DNA from: ZLKRG08 sp046094385
Lineage (GTDB): Bacteria; Actinomycetota; Actinomycetes; Nanopelagicales; Nanopelagicaceae
Length of the DNA stretch: 5,359 bases
Assembly: GCA_046094385.1 (NCBI GenBank)
Contig: JBJTHJ010000047.1
Span: 1-5,359 of the forward strand
Direction of reading: 5' to 3'
Position numbers and translations under genes: made by a program. This document shows, piece by piece, positions 1 to 5,358 of the stretch. The first letter of the stretch is position 1, and each line of letters opens with the position of its first letter. The notes under the pieces were generated by a model, which was not told the DNA's origin, did not search any database, and was given only the letters and a program-made list of their open reading frames with translations.

Positions 1-239
1 GTGGGGCCCACAGCTGTGGCGGCAACCGCCTCTGGCACGCGGGCGGCGGCATACAGCGTCGGCGTCGGCGCGCGTGCCTCTTCAAAGTTGCGGGCGAGCT
101 CCCGATTCTCGAGGTGGAGGCGCCGCAGCATCCGCACGGCCCGGCGCTCATCGTCCTGCGTGGTGTGGTGGCGTGGAAGGGTGCGACAAGGGACGACGGA
201 CCCGAGCGCGTCTTCGTCGCGCGAAATGGCCGGAGTGAG
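1..239. other. GC-rich segment of probable foreign or chimeric origin
   Basis: By hand count about 170 of the first 240 bases are G or C (71%), against about 50% for the next 120 bases and about 40-45% further on. The change is abrupt, near 240. The - strand has an open frame from 239 down to 3 that is still open at the window edge. Its translation (for example ERRAVRMLRRLHLENRELAR) looks like a real basic, helical protein fragment, though I do not recognise a family. The + strand frame that continues into tadA is also open, but upstream of about 198 its translation does not resemble the CpaF N-terminal domain. The likely explanation is a chimeric contig end. The exact junction lies somewhere between about 195 and 240, because the + frame already matches the TadA family from about 198. 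Confidence 0.6.
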
Positions 240-1094
240 TTAACTAATCTGCTGCTCACCGCCGATGAGGTCAGAAACTTGATCGAACGGGCCTTAATGT
301 GGAGTGGTCGACGCCTAGACCTCTCACAACCTTTTGTTGACGCGAGACTTCCTGATGGATCCAGGTTGCATGTAGCCATACCTGAGATCACCGCACAACA
401 CTGGGCAGTAAACATTAGAAAACACTTGATGAAGTTCTCTCAATTAGATGACTTAGCAGAACTTGGGGTAATGAGCGCTGAAATCTCAAATTTCCTGAAA
501 GAGAGAGTTTTCGATGGCAAAAACATTTTGGTAAGCGGTGGTACCCAGGCGGGTAAAACCACATTGTTAAACGCATTGGTATCTGCAATTCCGCCCCAAG
601 AGCGGGTGGTTACCATCGAAGAAGTATTTGAATTAAAACCACTACTACCGGATGTCGTTGCTATGCAAACACGTGGCGCAAATATCCAAGGCGAGGGTGA
701 GATTGAATTACGAAGGTTGATAAAGGAAGCGCTTCGGATGCGCCCCTCGAGAATAGTAGTCGGTGAGGTTCGCGAAGCAGAATCCTTAGATTTGTTAATC
801 GCTCTTAATTCTGGCTTACCGGGGATGGGAACGATTCACGCTAATTCAGCCCGTGATGCCATCATGAAATTACAGACGCTTCCGCTACTAGCTGGTGAGA
901 ATATCTCACAGAAATTTGTGGCACCAACAGTTGCAGCCGCCATAAACCTTATTGTTCACATTGCACTTTCGCCAAATGGTTTTCGACGCATACAGGAAAT
1001 AGCGCAGCTAACTGGCCGAATAGAAAACGATCGAGTCGAGGTCGCAACTCTATTTAAGTGGAACGGTGAAGAATATGAAAAAGGACTTGGTTAA
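114..1094 (+). CDS. tadA: Tad/Flp pilus assembly ATPase TadA (CpaF family), 5' end incomplete or replaced
   Basis: This is the cytoplasmic hexameric secretion ATPase that powers assembly of Flp pili through the TadB/TadC platform. Residue numbers assume the GTG at 114. The family match starts at GPERVFVARNGR (29-40). It continues with VDARLPDGSR (75-84), a Walker A motif GGTQAGKTT (142-150), the acidic box TIEEVFEL (167-174), LRMRPSRIVVGEVR with the Walker B region (207-220), and the His box GTIHANSA (239-246). Walker A reads GGTQAGKTT where GGTGSGKTT is usual, but the catalytic GKT is intact. About 298 residues are convincing; relatives have a longer N-terminal domain, and residues 1-28 are encoded by the GC-rich block and do not resemble it. 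The frame is open to base 3, so 114 is only a nominal start and the gene is best treated as 5'-truncated. The 3' end overlaps tadB. Confidence 0.9.
   Translation: MEAPQHPHGPALIVLRGVVAWKGATRDDGPERVFVARNGRSELTNLLLTADEVRNLIERALMWSGRRLDLSQPFVDARLPDGSRLHVAIPEITAQHWAVNIRKHLMKFSQLDDLAELGVMSAEISNFLKERVFDGKNILVSGGTQAGKTTLLNALVSAIPPQERVVTIEEVFELKPLLPDVVAMQTRGANIQGEGEIELRRLIKEALRMRPSRIVVGEVREAESLDLLIALNSGLPGMGTIHANSARDAIMKLQTLPLLAGENISQKFVAPTVAAAINLIVHIALSPNGFRRIQEIAQLTGRIENDRVEVATLFKWNGEEYEKGLG
1065..1069 (+). promoter_or_regulatory. Ribosome binding site deciding the tadB start
   Basis: GGTGA (second half of the AGGAGGTGA consensus) ends 5 bases before the ATG at 1075. The alternative GTG at 1066 overlaps this motif and would have no Shine-Dalgarno sequence at a suitable distance, so the ATG is preferred. 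The site lies inside the end of tadA, which fits translational coupling. Confidence 0.45.
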
Positions 1095-1806
1095 AGTGAA
1101 GCTCTCAGATAAACAATTGATTCTTCTAGTCAGCGCGATAGCCTCGTTAATCGCGACTTCTTTAACTAAATCTGTTGCTATCGGATTAACCTTTACAGTT
1201 TTAGCCGCTTTAGCAACTAGGCAATACCTAAAGAATAAAATCATAAATAGGCAAACCCAACTAGAGCAGATTTGGCCTGAAGTAATAGATCATCTGGTTT
1301 CAGCGCTCTATTCAGGGCTCTCCATCTCCGAAGCGTTATCGGCGCTGGCTGAACGTGGTCCTGAGATCACCAAGACAGACTTTAAAGATTTTGAGAATGA
1401 GATTAGGAGTGGCTCTGATTTAACTCTAGCTTTGAACCACCTTCGAAATAAATTCGCGCATCCCGGTAGTGATCAAATTTTTGAAGCCCTTCTGCTTTCA
1501 AAGACCTTGGGCGGTGGCGAACTGATCAATATTTTAAGAACTTTGGGAAGCTTTCAAAGGGAAGATCTCTTTCTTAAACGTGAAATCACAATCAAACATG
1601 GTTGGGTTCGGAATTCTGCTCATATCTCAGCTATTGCACCGTGGTTATTGCTTCTAATGATAGGAACTCAACCTGGCACTTCGGCTTCCTTTGCAAATAC
1701 AACCGGTGTAATTATTCTCCTGTCAGGACTTGCGATGACTTTTATCGCATATTTTTGGATGTCGCAGATCTCCAAACTCCCGACGACTCCAAGGGTGTTT
1801 AGATGA
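1075..1806 (+). CDS. tadB: Tad pilus inner-membrane platform protein TadB
   Basis: A 243-residue membrane protein of the type II secretion system F family, one of the two platform proteins that link TadA to pilin polymerisation. A hydrophobic hairpin near the N-terminus (about 14-48) is followed by a cytoplasmic helical T2SSF domain (about 66-175) with IWPEVIDHLVSALYSGLSIS and the family-like SKTLGGGELINILRTLG (142-158). Two C-terminal membrane segments follow (about 185-197 and 209-229). It is shorter than many TadB proteins of proteobacteria, which is usual for actinobacterial versions. The ATG at 1075 was chosen because of the GGTGA just upstream; GTG at 1066 would add three residues. It overlaps tadA by 20 bases and tadC by 4 bases (ATGA), so the three genes are probably co-translated. 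The assignment as TadB rather than TadC comes from gene order. Confidence 0.88.
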   Translation: MKKDLVKVKLSDKQLILLVSAIASLIATSLTKSVAIGLTFTVLAALATRQYLKNKIINRQTQLEQIWPEVIDHLVSALYSGLSISEALSALAERGPEITKTDFKDFENEIRSGSDLTLALNHLRNKFAHPGSDQIFEALLLSKTLGGGELINILRTLGSFQREDLFLKREITIKHGWVRNSAHISAIAPWLLLLMIGTQPGTSASFANTTGVIILLSGLAMTFIAYFWMSQISKLPTTPRVFR

Positions 1807-2693
1807 CAAACAATCTCTTGATCCAAGCATTGATACCGATCTCAATATCTTTATTAGGAATCTCCATCTGGTATTGGGATTTTGGAATTCACAGGTTCGA
1901 TATCAAAGAGACTTTAAAGAGCTTAAAAGGCTCAAATAGTTCAGTAAGACTTGAATCTCAATATTATAAATTTCGTAAGAAAACCGTAATCACCCTCCAA
2001 ACAATCGATGATAATCGTCAAATTCACAAGAGATTGGGCGAACTGGGGTTAAGCAGCCAGATTGATTATGGGAGCTACAGATTTGAACAGTTATCTCTTA
2101 CTGCTGTGATGTCAGCTATTCCATTTATCGCACTCCTCTTTATGCAAATATCGTTTGTTTCGGCGCTATTGCTTAGCTTTGTATTTGCTCTCGCGACTTA
2201 TTTCTTCTATGACCGCTCACTGACATTGCGAGTGAGGAATCGAAGACTTCAGATAGAGTCTGAATTCCCAGCTTTGATCGAAATGCTCACATTGTCTATT
2301 GCAGCGGGAGAGACGCCAATCGCTGCAATGTCCAGAGTCTGCAAGAGGTCCAAATCCTTGCTTGCAGGTGAGTTTTCAATGGTTTTGCAAGAGGTCCAAG
2401 CAGGTAAACCATTTCATGAAGCTCTAGATGATTTAGGGCGTTCACTTCAATCCGCATCCATTCGAAGATTTATAGATGCCTTGGTGTTGGCCATGGTCCG
2501 TGGCGCACCCGTTGTTGAAGTACTTCATCGCCACGTAGCTGAAGCTCGGATCAATTACAGAAATTTGATTATGGATAAAGCGGGGAAGGCTGAAACCTTG
2601 ATGATGATTCCTATCGTCTTCTTGATACTTCCCATATCAGTGCTATTTGCACTGTGGCCATCCATTAATCAATTAAGCCTCTTCACCAGCTAG
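1803..2693 (+). CDS. tadC: Tad pilus inner-membrane platform protein TadC
   Basis: The second T2SSF-family platform protein, 296 residues. It has an N-terminal membrane segment (about 5-24), a polar cytoplasmic stretch (about 30-95), a hydrophobic hairpin (about 98-135), then the T2SSF domain (about 152-262). This domain contains FPALIEMLTLSIAAGETPIA, the helix AGEFSMVLQEVQAGKPFHEA, and RFIDALVLAMVRGAPVVEVL. A last membrane segment lies at about 266-286 (MMIPIVFLILPISVLFALWP). The start is well supported: AAGGG at 1791-1795 sits 7 bases before the ATG, which overlaps the tadB stop as ATGA. The stop codon TAG and the last four codons lie in the left arm of a strong stem-loop. TadB and TadC are thought to form a heteromeric platform in Tad systems; that part is family knowledge. 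Confidence 0.9.
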   Translation: MTNNLLIQALIPISISLLGISIWYWDFGIHRFDIKETLKSLKGSNSSVRLESQYYKFRKKTVITLQTIDDNRQIHKRLGELGLSSQIDYGSYRFEQLSLTAVMSAIPFIALLFMQISFVSALLLSFVFALATYFFYDRSLTLRVRNRRLQIESEFPALIEMLTLSIAAGETPIAAMSRVCKRSKSLLAGEFSMVLQEVQAGKPFHEALDDLGRSLQSASIRRFIDALVLAMVRGAPVVEVLHRHVAEARINYRNLIMDKAGKAETLMMIPIVFLILPISVLFALWPSINQLSLFTS

Positions 2694-2718
2694 ATCGAGG
2701 TGACTAGTTGGTGAAGAG
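2679..2718 (+). terminator. 15-bp stem-loop over the tadC stop codon; U-less terminator or mRNA processing/stability hairpin
   Basis: Bases 2679-2693 pair with 2704-2718 along all 15 positions with a single G-T (G-U in RNA) pair at 2689/2708, around a 10-base loop ATCGAGGTGA. No T-run follows the right arm, so it is not a classical intrinsic terminator. U-less hairpins have been proposed as terminators in Actinobacteria, and hairpins like this also protect the 3' ends of processed mRNAs. Its place between the machinery genes (tadABC) and the pilin gene suggests it separates their expression levels. The loop carries GAGGTGA, a strong Shine-Dalgarno-like sequence. Confidence 0.5.
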
Positions 2719-2756
2719 ACTTAGAAATTGCAGAAAGTAGATAACAAAAACAGTAA

Positions 2757-2787
2757 AACTAGATAACTAGAAAACTAGTAAAACTAG
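2757..2787 (+). repeat. Four short direct repeats of AACTAG in the pilin leader
   Basis: AACTAG occurs at 2757, 2765, 2773 and 2782, with spacings of 8, 8 and 9 bases in an A-rich stretch. With two further CTAG sites in the nearby hairpin (2690 and 2704) there are six CTAG tetramers in about 98 bases, a tetramer that is rare in most bacterial genomes. The array lies 43-73 bases upstream of the Flp pilin start. It could be a slippage-prone array or a regulator binding region. I see no convincing -35/-10 pair in 2719-2829; the rest of this gap is A-rich and, from 2801, almost purely purine. Confidence 0.5.
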
Positions 2788-2818
2788 CAAAACAATAAAT
2801 GAGAGAGAAGAAGAGAGA

Positions 2819-2825
2819 AAGGAAG
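2819..2825 (+). promoter_or_regulatory. Ribosome binding site of the Flp-like pilin gene
   Basis: AAGGAAG, with AGGA ending 6 bases before the ATG at 2830, at the end of a purine-only run that starts at 2801. The long unstructured purine leader should favour strong translation, which fits a major structural protein. Confidence 0.6.
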
Positions 2826-2829
2826 CAAA

Positions 2830-3042
2830 ATGAACACACTTACTAAAGTAGGAATAAATGCCTCTTTGTATTTGAAGCAAAAGCTAAGTCAATTAATTAG
2901 AGATGAGCGGGGAGATGTACCAGGTTGGGTTCTGGTTGTGCTTATGACCACTGGATTGGTGACGGCGCTATGGGCGATAGCAAAACCCAATCTGACAAGC
3001 ATCTTGAATAATTCACTCAACTCAATGAATGGCGTTAGATGA
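2830..3042 (+). CDS. Small Flp-like pilin (major Tad pilin candidate)
   Basis: A 70-residue protein with the plan of a Flp prepilin: a basic cytoplasmic leader (1-28, ending RDERG), then a hydrophobic helix (about 33-50, WVLVVLMTTGLVTALWAI), then a short polar tail (NLTSILNNSLNSMNG). It sits where actinobacterial Tad clusters carry the pilin gene (the Rv3656c position in M. tuberculosis). The GDVPGWV junction resembles short pilin-like proteins I associate with actinobacterial tad loci. The likely prepilin peptidase cut is after Gly28. The conserved Glu at +5 of typical Flp pilins is missing; Trp33 is there instead. A good Shine-Dalgarno sequence precedes it, and the 136-base gap upstream sets it apart from tadC. 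The hydrophobic core and context make this a real gene; its role as major rather than minor pilin is inferred. Confidence 0.8.
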   Translation: MNTLTKVGINASLYLKQKLSQLIRDERGDVPGWVLVVLMTTGLVTALWAIAKPNLTSILNNSLNSMNGVR

Positions 3043-3051
3043 ACTGCGTCC

Positions 3052-3447
3052 ATGCGATCTAAAGTCAAAGAAATCCTTAAAGATTTCAATAAGGAAGATG
3101 GCAATGTAGAGAGCAGTTTGGCAATCATCCCCCTATTGCTGCTCTTTCTTGCCACGCTTCAGTTGATTACGGTGGTGAATTTTAGGAACATCGATTTTGC
3201 TAATGTTCAAAGTCAAGCCAGTGTTAAATCAGTCCATCAAGTTGTTGAGCCTAGCGACCAATTGATTTCGCTTGATTCGGGAGGCTTTCGCAATAAGTTG
3301 CGTTTACTTGTATCAAGTAACGAGCGTGAAATGCCTTTGATTTTTCCAGGTATAGCTCAAATCTTAAATGGTAAGAAATTACGAACCGAAGGCGCTGCAG
3401 TATTCGAAGAGTCAGAGGAGTGTTCGGGTGGCTATCTGGTTTGCTAG
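3052..3447 (+). CDS. TadE-like minor pseudopilin
   Basis: A 131-residue protein with a type IV prepilin-like N-terminus: a charged leader (1-17, ending NKEDG), then NVESS and a hydrophobic helix (about 22-43, SLAIIPLLLLFLATLQLITV), then a predicted extracytoplasmic domain of about 88 residues. This is the architecture of TadE-family minor pilins. Cleavage is expected after Gly17; Glu20 is at +3 rather than the usual +5. The only two cysteines are Cys123 and Cys131, at the very C-terminus, so a disulfide is possible. The start ATG is 9 bases after the pilin stop and has no clear Shine-Dalgarno sequence, which points to translational coupling. The 3' end overlaps tadE by 20 bases. The subfamily is uncertain beyond TadE-like. 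Confidence 0.75.
   Translation: MRSKVKEILKDFNKEDGNVESSLAIIPLLLLFLATLQLITVVNFRNIDFANVQSQASVKSVHQVVEPSDQLISLDSGGFRNKLRLLVSSNEREMPLIFPGIAQILNGKKLRTEGAAVFEESEECSGGYLVC
3414..3420 (+). promoter_or_regulatory. Ribosome binding site deciding the tadE GTG start
   Basis: AGAGGAG ends 7 bases before the GTG at 3428. The upstream in-frame ATG at 3368 lacks a site this good and would add 20 residues that overlap deeply with the previous gene. The GTG is therefore the preferred start. Confidence 0.65.
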
Positions 3448-3916
3448 AGAGAAACTAACTGGAATCCTCAAATTTCACTCTAATGAAAGTGGAGGTGCAA
3501 GTGTGGAATTTGTGCTTCTTGCTATTCCATTATTTATACCAATTTTAATATTTCTAAATCAATTCTCTAGTTTAAGTTATTCCGAATTAACCACGAGGGC
3601 CTTGGTTAGAGAAAGTTTGCGCGCTTATGTAACCTCCGATAATCCTTTTGTGGCCTCATCTAGGGCTCAACAAGTATTGATAGCAAGTGCAAGGGCTATG
3701 GGCCTGACCCCTTCAGAGATAGATTCACTGGAGCTAGATTTTCAATGTTCGAAAATGCCATGCCTTTCTCCCGGCGGTCGCATACGAGCAAAGCTAACAG
3801 CTCATATGGCTAATTTGAAGCGCGTTGTCACCGCTGAAGCTGAGGAATCTATTTCTCCTTGGCAATGGAATGGCATAGGGATACCTGGTTTGCCAAATTT
3901 TCAAGTGGATCTCTAA
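3428..3916 (+). CDS. tadE: TadE-family minor pilin
   Basis: A 162-residue TadE-like protein and the clearest prepilin of the set. The leader (1-22) ends NESG, followed by GASVEFVLLAIPLFIPILIF, where cleavage after Gly22 places Glu27 at +5 as in canonical type IV and Flp prepilins. The helix spans about 27-44. The rest is predicted to be extracytoplasmic and has exactly two cysteines, Cys107 and Cys112, likely to form a tight disulfide loop (CSKMPC). The helical part SELTTRALVRESLRAYVTS after the membrane segment is typical of TadE. The GTG at 3428 is set by the strong AGAGGAG upstream; an ATG at 3368 is the alternative. The gene overlaps the upstream TadE-like gene by 20 bases and abuts the next one (TAA directly followed by GTG). 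Confidence 0.83.
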   Translation: MAIWFAREKLTGILKFHSNESGGASVEFVLLAIPLFIPILIFLNQFSSLSYSELTTRALVRESLRAYVTSDNPFVASSRAQQVLIASARAMGLTPSEIDSLELDFQCSKMPCLSPGGRIRAKLTAHMANLKRVVTAEAEESISPWQWNGIGIPGLPNFQVDL

Positions 3917-4558
3917 GTGTTAATTCTGAATCATCGAGTAGGTAATCAACTTAAATGGACTGAGCGGGGTGCTTTAGCTACAAATGTGAAGCGCAGTTTT
4001 AGCTCCGATAAATTAAGGTTAATTAATTTGATTGGCAAGGAAGATGGGTCAATCTCTATACTGATAATTGCGTTGTTTTTAATCTCTCTATTGTCGTTAG
4101 CAATTATTACCAATGTAGCGGTAGTGGCGAGTGCCAAGAGATCCCTTGATAATGTGACTGAAGCAGCAGCGATGCGGGCGGTGCATAACCTGGATGAAAA
4201 ATCTTATTACTCGGGTAAGCACACGATTCTTACCTCGCTTGCGGGCGTAGTAACGTCTGGCAAGTATATGGATAATCGAATTCCTATAGATTGTGAATCA
4301 GGCAGAGCAGCTGTATATGAAGAGTTTCGCGTATGGCAATCGAGCTTAAGTAGTATGAAGACTCTTCAGATCAATAAAACTAGCATCGATAACTATCAGT
4401 GTAATTATGATGCTGTAAATTTAAGGACTTCGGCTATCGTTAAATTACCATTTGTCATACCTTTTACAGGTAGGTCTGATGCAACTGTAGAGTCAGCAAT
4501 TACAACTTTGAATGAAAAGGATAAAGGCTTATATCTTTTTGGAGTTAAGTTGAGATAG
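3917..4558 (+). CDS. TadG-like / TadE-related pilus assembly protein
   Basis: A 213-residue protein with one membrane segment (about 47-72, ILIIALFLISLLSLAIITNV) after a prepilin-like KEDG-SIS junction (41-47). The helix after the membrane, SAKRSLDNVTEAAAMRAVHN, matches the AxxxxLxxxxxAAAxAAA pattern of TadG-like proteins, and its place last in the cluster corresponds to Rv3654c-type TadE/G proteins. The predicted outer domain carries two cysteines, Cys126 and Cys162. No Glu lies at +5 of the Gly44 junction, so it may stay uncleaved as an anchored TadG-type protein. GTG at 3917 directly follows the tadE stop and lacks a strong Shine-Dalgarno sequence; GTG at 3986 would shorten the otherwise long leader. 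The role in pilus anchoring is family knowledge, not read from the sequence. Confidence 0.75.
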   Translation: MLILNHRVGNQLKWTERGALATNVKRSFSSDKLRLINLIGKEDGSISILIIALFLISLLSLAIITNVAVVASAKRSLDNVTEAAAMRAVHNLDEKSYYSGKHTILTSLAGVVTSGKYMDNRIPIDCESGRAAVYEEFRVWQSSLSSMKTLQINKTSIDNYQCNYDAVNLRTSAIVKLPFVIPFTGRSDATVESAITTLNEKDKGLYLFGVKLR

Positions 4559-4567
4559 CTACGCACG

Positions 4568-4642
4568 CAATATTTGATATAGGGATAGTTGCTATATGAA
4601 TAGTTGATATATGAATAGTTGCTATTTGGATAATTCATATCC
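4568..4642 (+). repeat. 15-bp tandem repeat (3 good copies plus degenerate flanking units) between the tad operon and smpB
   Basis: Units of exactly 15 bases with consensus GRATAGTTGMTATAT lie at 4583-4597, 4598-4612 and 4613-4627. Degenerate copies flank them at 4568-4582 and 4628-4642. The last unit forms a small hairpin with its edge: TTGGATA (4626-4632) pairs with TATCCAA (4638-4644) around a 5-base loop. The array fills most of the gap before smpB. A period that is a multiple of three makes the - strand read as a repeated NYSYI/NYSYS/NYPYI peptide, but no gene is expected there. Confidence 0.7.
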
Positions 4643-4653
4643 AACAACCTTGA

Positions 4654-4659
4654 TACCCT
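4654..4659 (+). promoter_or_regulatory. Possible -10 box for a leaderless smpB transcript
   Basis: TACCCT fits the TAnnnT -10 pattern and ends 8 bases before the ATG at 4668, the distance expected if transcription starts at the A of the start codon. No Shine-Dalgarno sequence precedes this ATG, and leaderless mRNAs are common in Actinobacteria. No good -35 box is visible at the standard distance, so this is tentative. Confidence 0.3.
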
Positions 4660-4667
4660 TAGCCATT

Positions 4668-5150
4668 ATGGTTAAAGAAACCGGCAAGAAAGTCATCGCC
4701 CAGAACAAAAAGGGGCGGCATGACTATTTTGTCGACGAAATTTTCGAGTGTGGAGTGGTCTTGCAAGGCACCGAAGTGAAATCCCTTCGTCTAGGTCGCG
4801 CCTCTTTAACCGATGGCTTTGCCATGATCATTGATGGCGAACTATGGCTTCATGGGGTTCATATTCCTGAATACAACGAAGGTTCATGGACTAATCACAC
4901 ACCGCGTAGAGATCGTAAACTCTTAATGCATCGAGCCGAAATCAATAAGTTAGCTGGAAAGTTAAAGCAAGGCGGCAATACCTTGATTCCGCTCTCTATA
5001 TATTTTAAAGATGGGAAAGTTAAAGTTGAGATTGCGCTAGCTCATGGCAAGAAAGGCCATGACAAACGCCAGGCATTGCTTGAGAAGCAATCAGAACGTG
5101 AAGTACAGCGCGAAATCTCAAGACGGAGTTCTGGCAAACGAGGTAGTTGA
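4668..5150 (+). CDS. smpB: SsrA-binding protein SmpB
   Basis: Binds tmRNA and brings it to stalled ribosomes for trans-translation, in the cytoplasm. The 160 residues cover the full family length: IAQNKKGRHDYFVDEIFECG (10-29), GTEVKSLRLGRASLTDGFA (34-52), ELWLHGVHIPEYNEGSWTNH (58-77), PRRDRKLLMHRAEINKL (79-95), LIPLSIYFKDGKVKVEIALA (106-125) and GKKGHDKR (127-134). The basic C-terminal tail (about 135-160) is the part that enters the mRNA channel in known SmpB structures. The ATG at 4668 gives the expected N-terminus (VKETGKKVIAQNKK). An upstream in-frame ATG at 4611 would add 19 non-conserved residues partly encoded by the tandem repeat. The GSWTNH and PRRDRKLL motifs look actinobacterial. 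The gene converges on the permease gene with 25 bases between them. No tmRNA gene was seen. Confidence 0.96.
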   Translation: MVKETGKKVIAQNKKGRHDYFVDEIFECGVVLQGTEVKSLRLGRASLTDGFAMIIDGELWLHGVHIPEYNEGSWTNHTPRRDRKLLMHRAEINKLAGKLKQGGNTLIPLSIYFKDGKVKVEIALAHGKKGHDKRQALLEKQSEREVQREISRRSSGKRGS

Positions 5151-5175
5151 CTTTCAAGCCTCAATGAAAAAACTC

Positions 5176-5358
5176 TTAACCCTTAACTGCGCCACCTGTT
5201 AAGCCAGAGACAATGTAGCGCTGCAAGGAAATAAATAGCGCAACGATTGGAGTGGCAGCGATGATTGCACCAGCACAGAACATCGCCCAGTTCTTGGAAT
5301 ATGGATCACTAAGTAGCGTGCCAAGACCTACGGCAACTGTCTGTTGTTCGGTCTTACT
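5176..5358 (-). CDS. Sugar ABC transporter permease (MalG type), C-terminal fragment
   Basis: The last 60 residues of a binding-protein-dependent sugar transporter permease, cut by the window edge. The visible part holds the loop SKTEQQTVAVGLGTLLSDPY and the start of the final membrane segment (about 25-45, AMFCAGAIIAATPIVALFIS), then LQRYIVSGLTGGAVKG and the TAA stop. The ending LQRYxVxGLTxGAVKG is highly characteristic of MalG-like permeases of the CUT1 group, which import oligosaccharides or other sugars with a lipoprotein binding protein, a partner permease and an ATPase. The EAA loop that contacts the ATPase would lie beyond the window edge. The substrate cannot be read from this fragment. 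The gene is convergent with smpB; no T-rich terminator hairpin is evident in the 25 bases between them. Confidence 0.9.
   Translation of the reverse strand, partial: SKTEQQTVAVGLGTLLSDPYSKNWAMFCAGAIIAATPIVALFISLQRYIVSGLTGGAVKG

Noticed and set aside
1..243. 80-residue + strand reading frame starting with GTG at base 1
   Set aside because: Low-complexity Arg/Ser/Ala-rich translation typical of a shadow frame in GC-rich DNA. The - strand frame and the tadA frame in the same region are better candidates.
1602..1802. + strand 66-residue frame inside tadB
   Set aside because: Wholly inside tadB in another frame, with no protein-like features.
2889..3155. - strand 88-residue frame
   Set aside because: Antisense to the Flp-like pilin and the TadE-like gene, which have matching architecture and context. 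No family features.
4568..4642. Tandem repeat as a CRISPR array or iteron origin
   Set aside because: Units are 15 bases with no unique spacers, and no cas, rep or parA gene is nearby.
4405..4647. - strand frame with a repeated NYSY-type peptide
   Set aside because: The peptide repeat is a by-product of the 15-bp tandem DNA repeat being a multiple of three. The rest is antisense to the TadG-like gene, and no ribosome site was seen.
5151..5175. tmRNA (ssrA) or a bidirectional terminator after smpB
   Set aside because: Only 25 bases separate the convergent genes, with no stem-loop and T-run and no tmRNA-like sequence.
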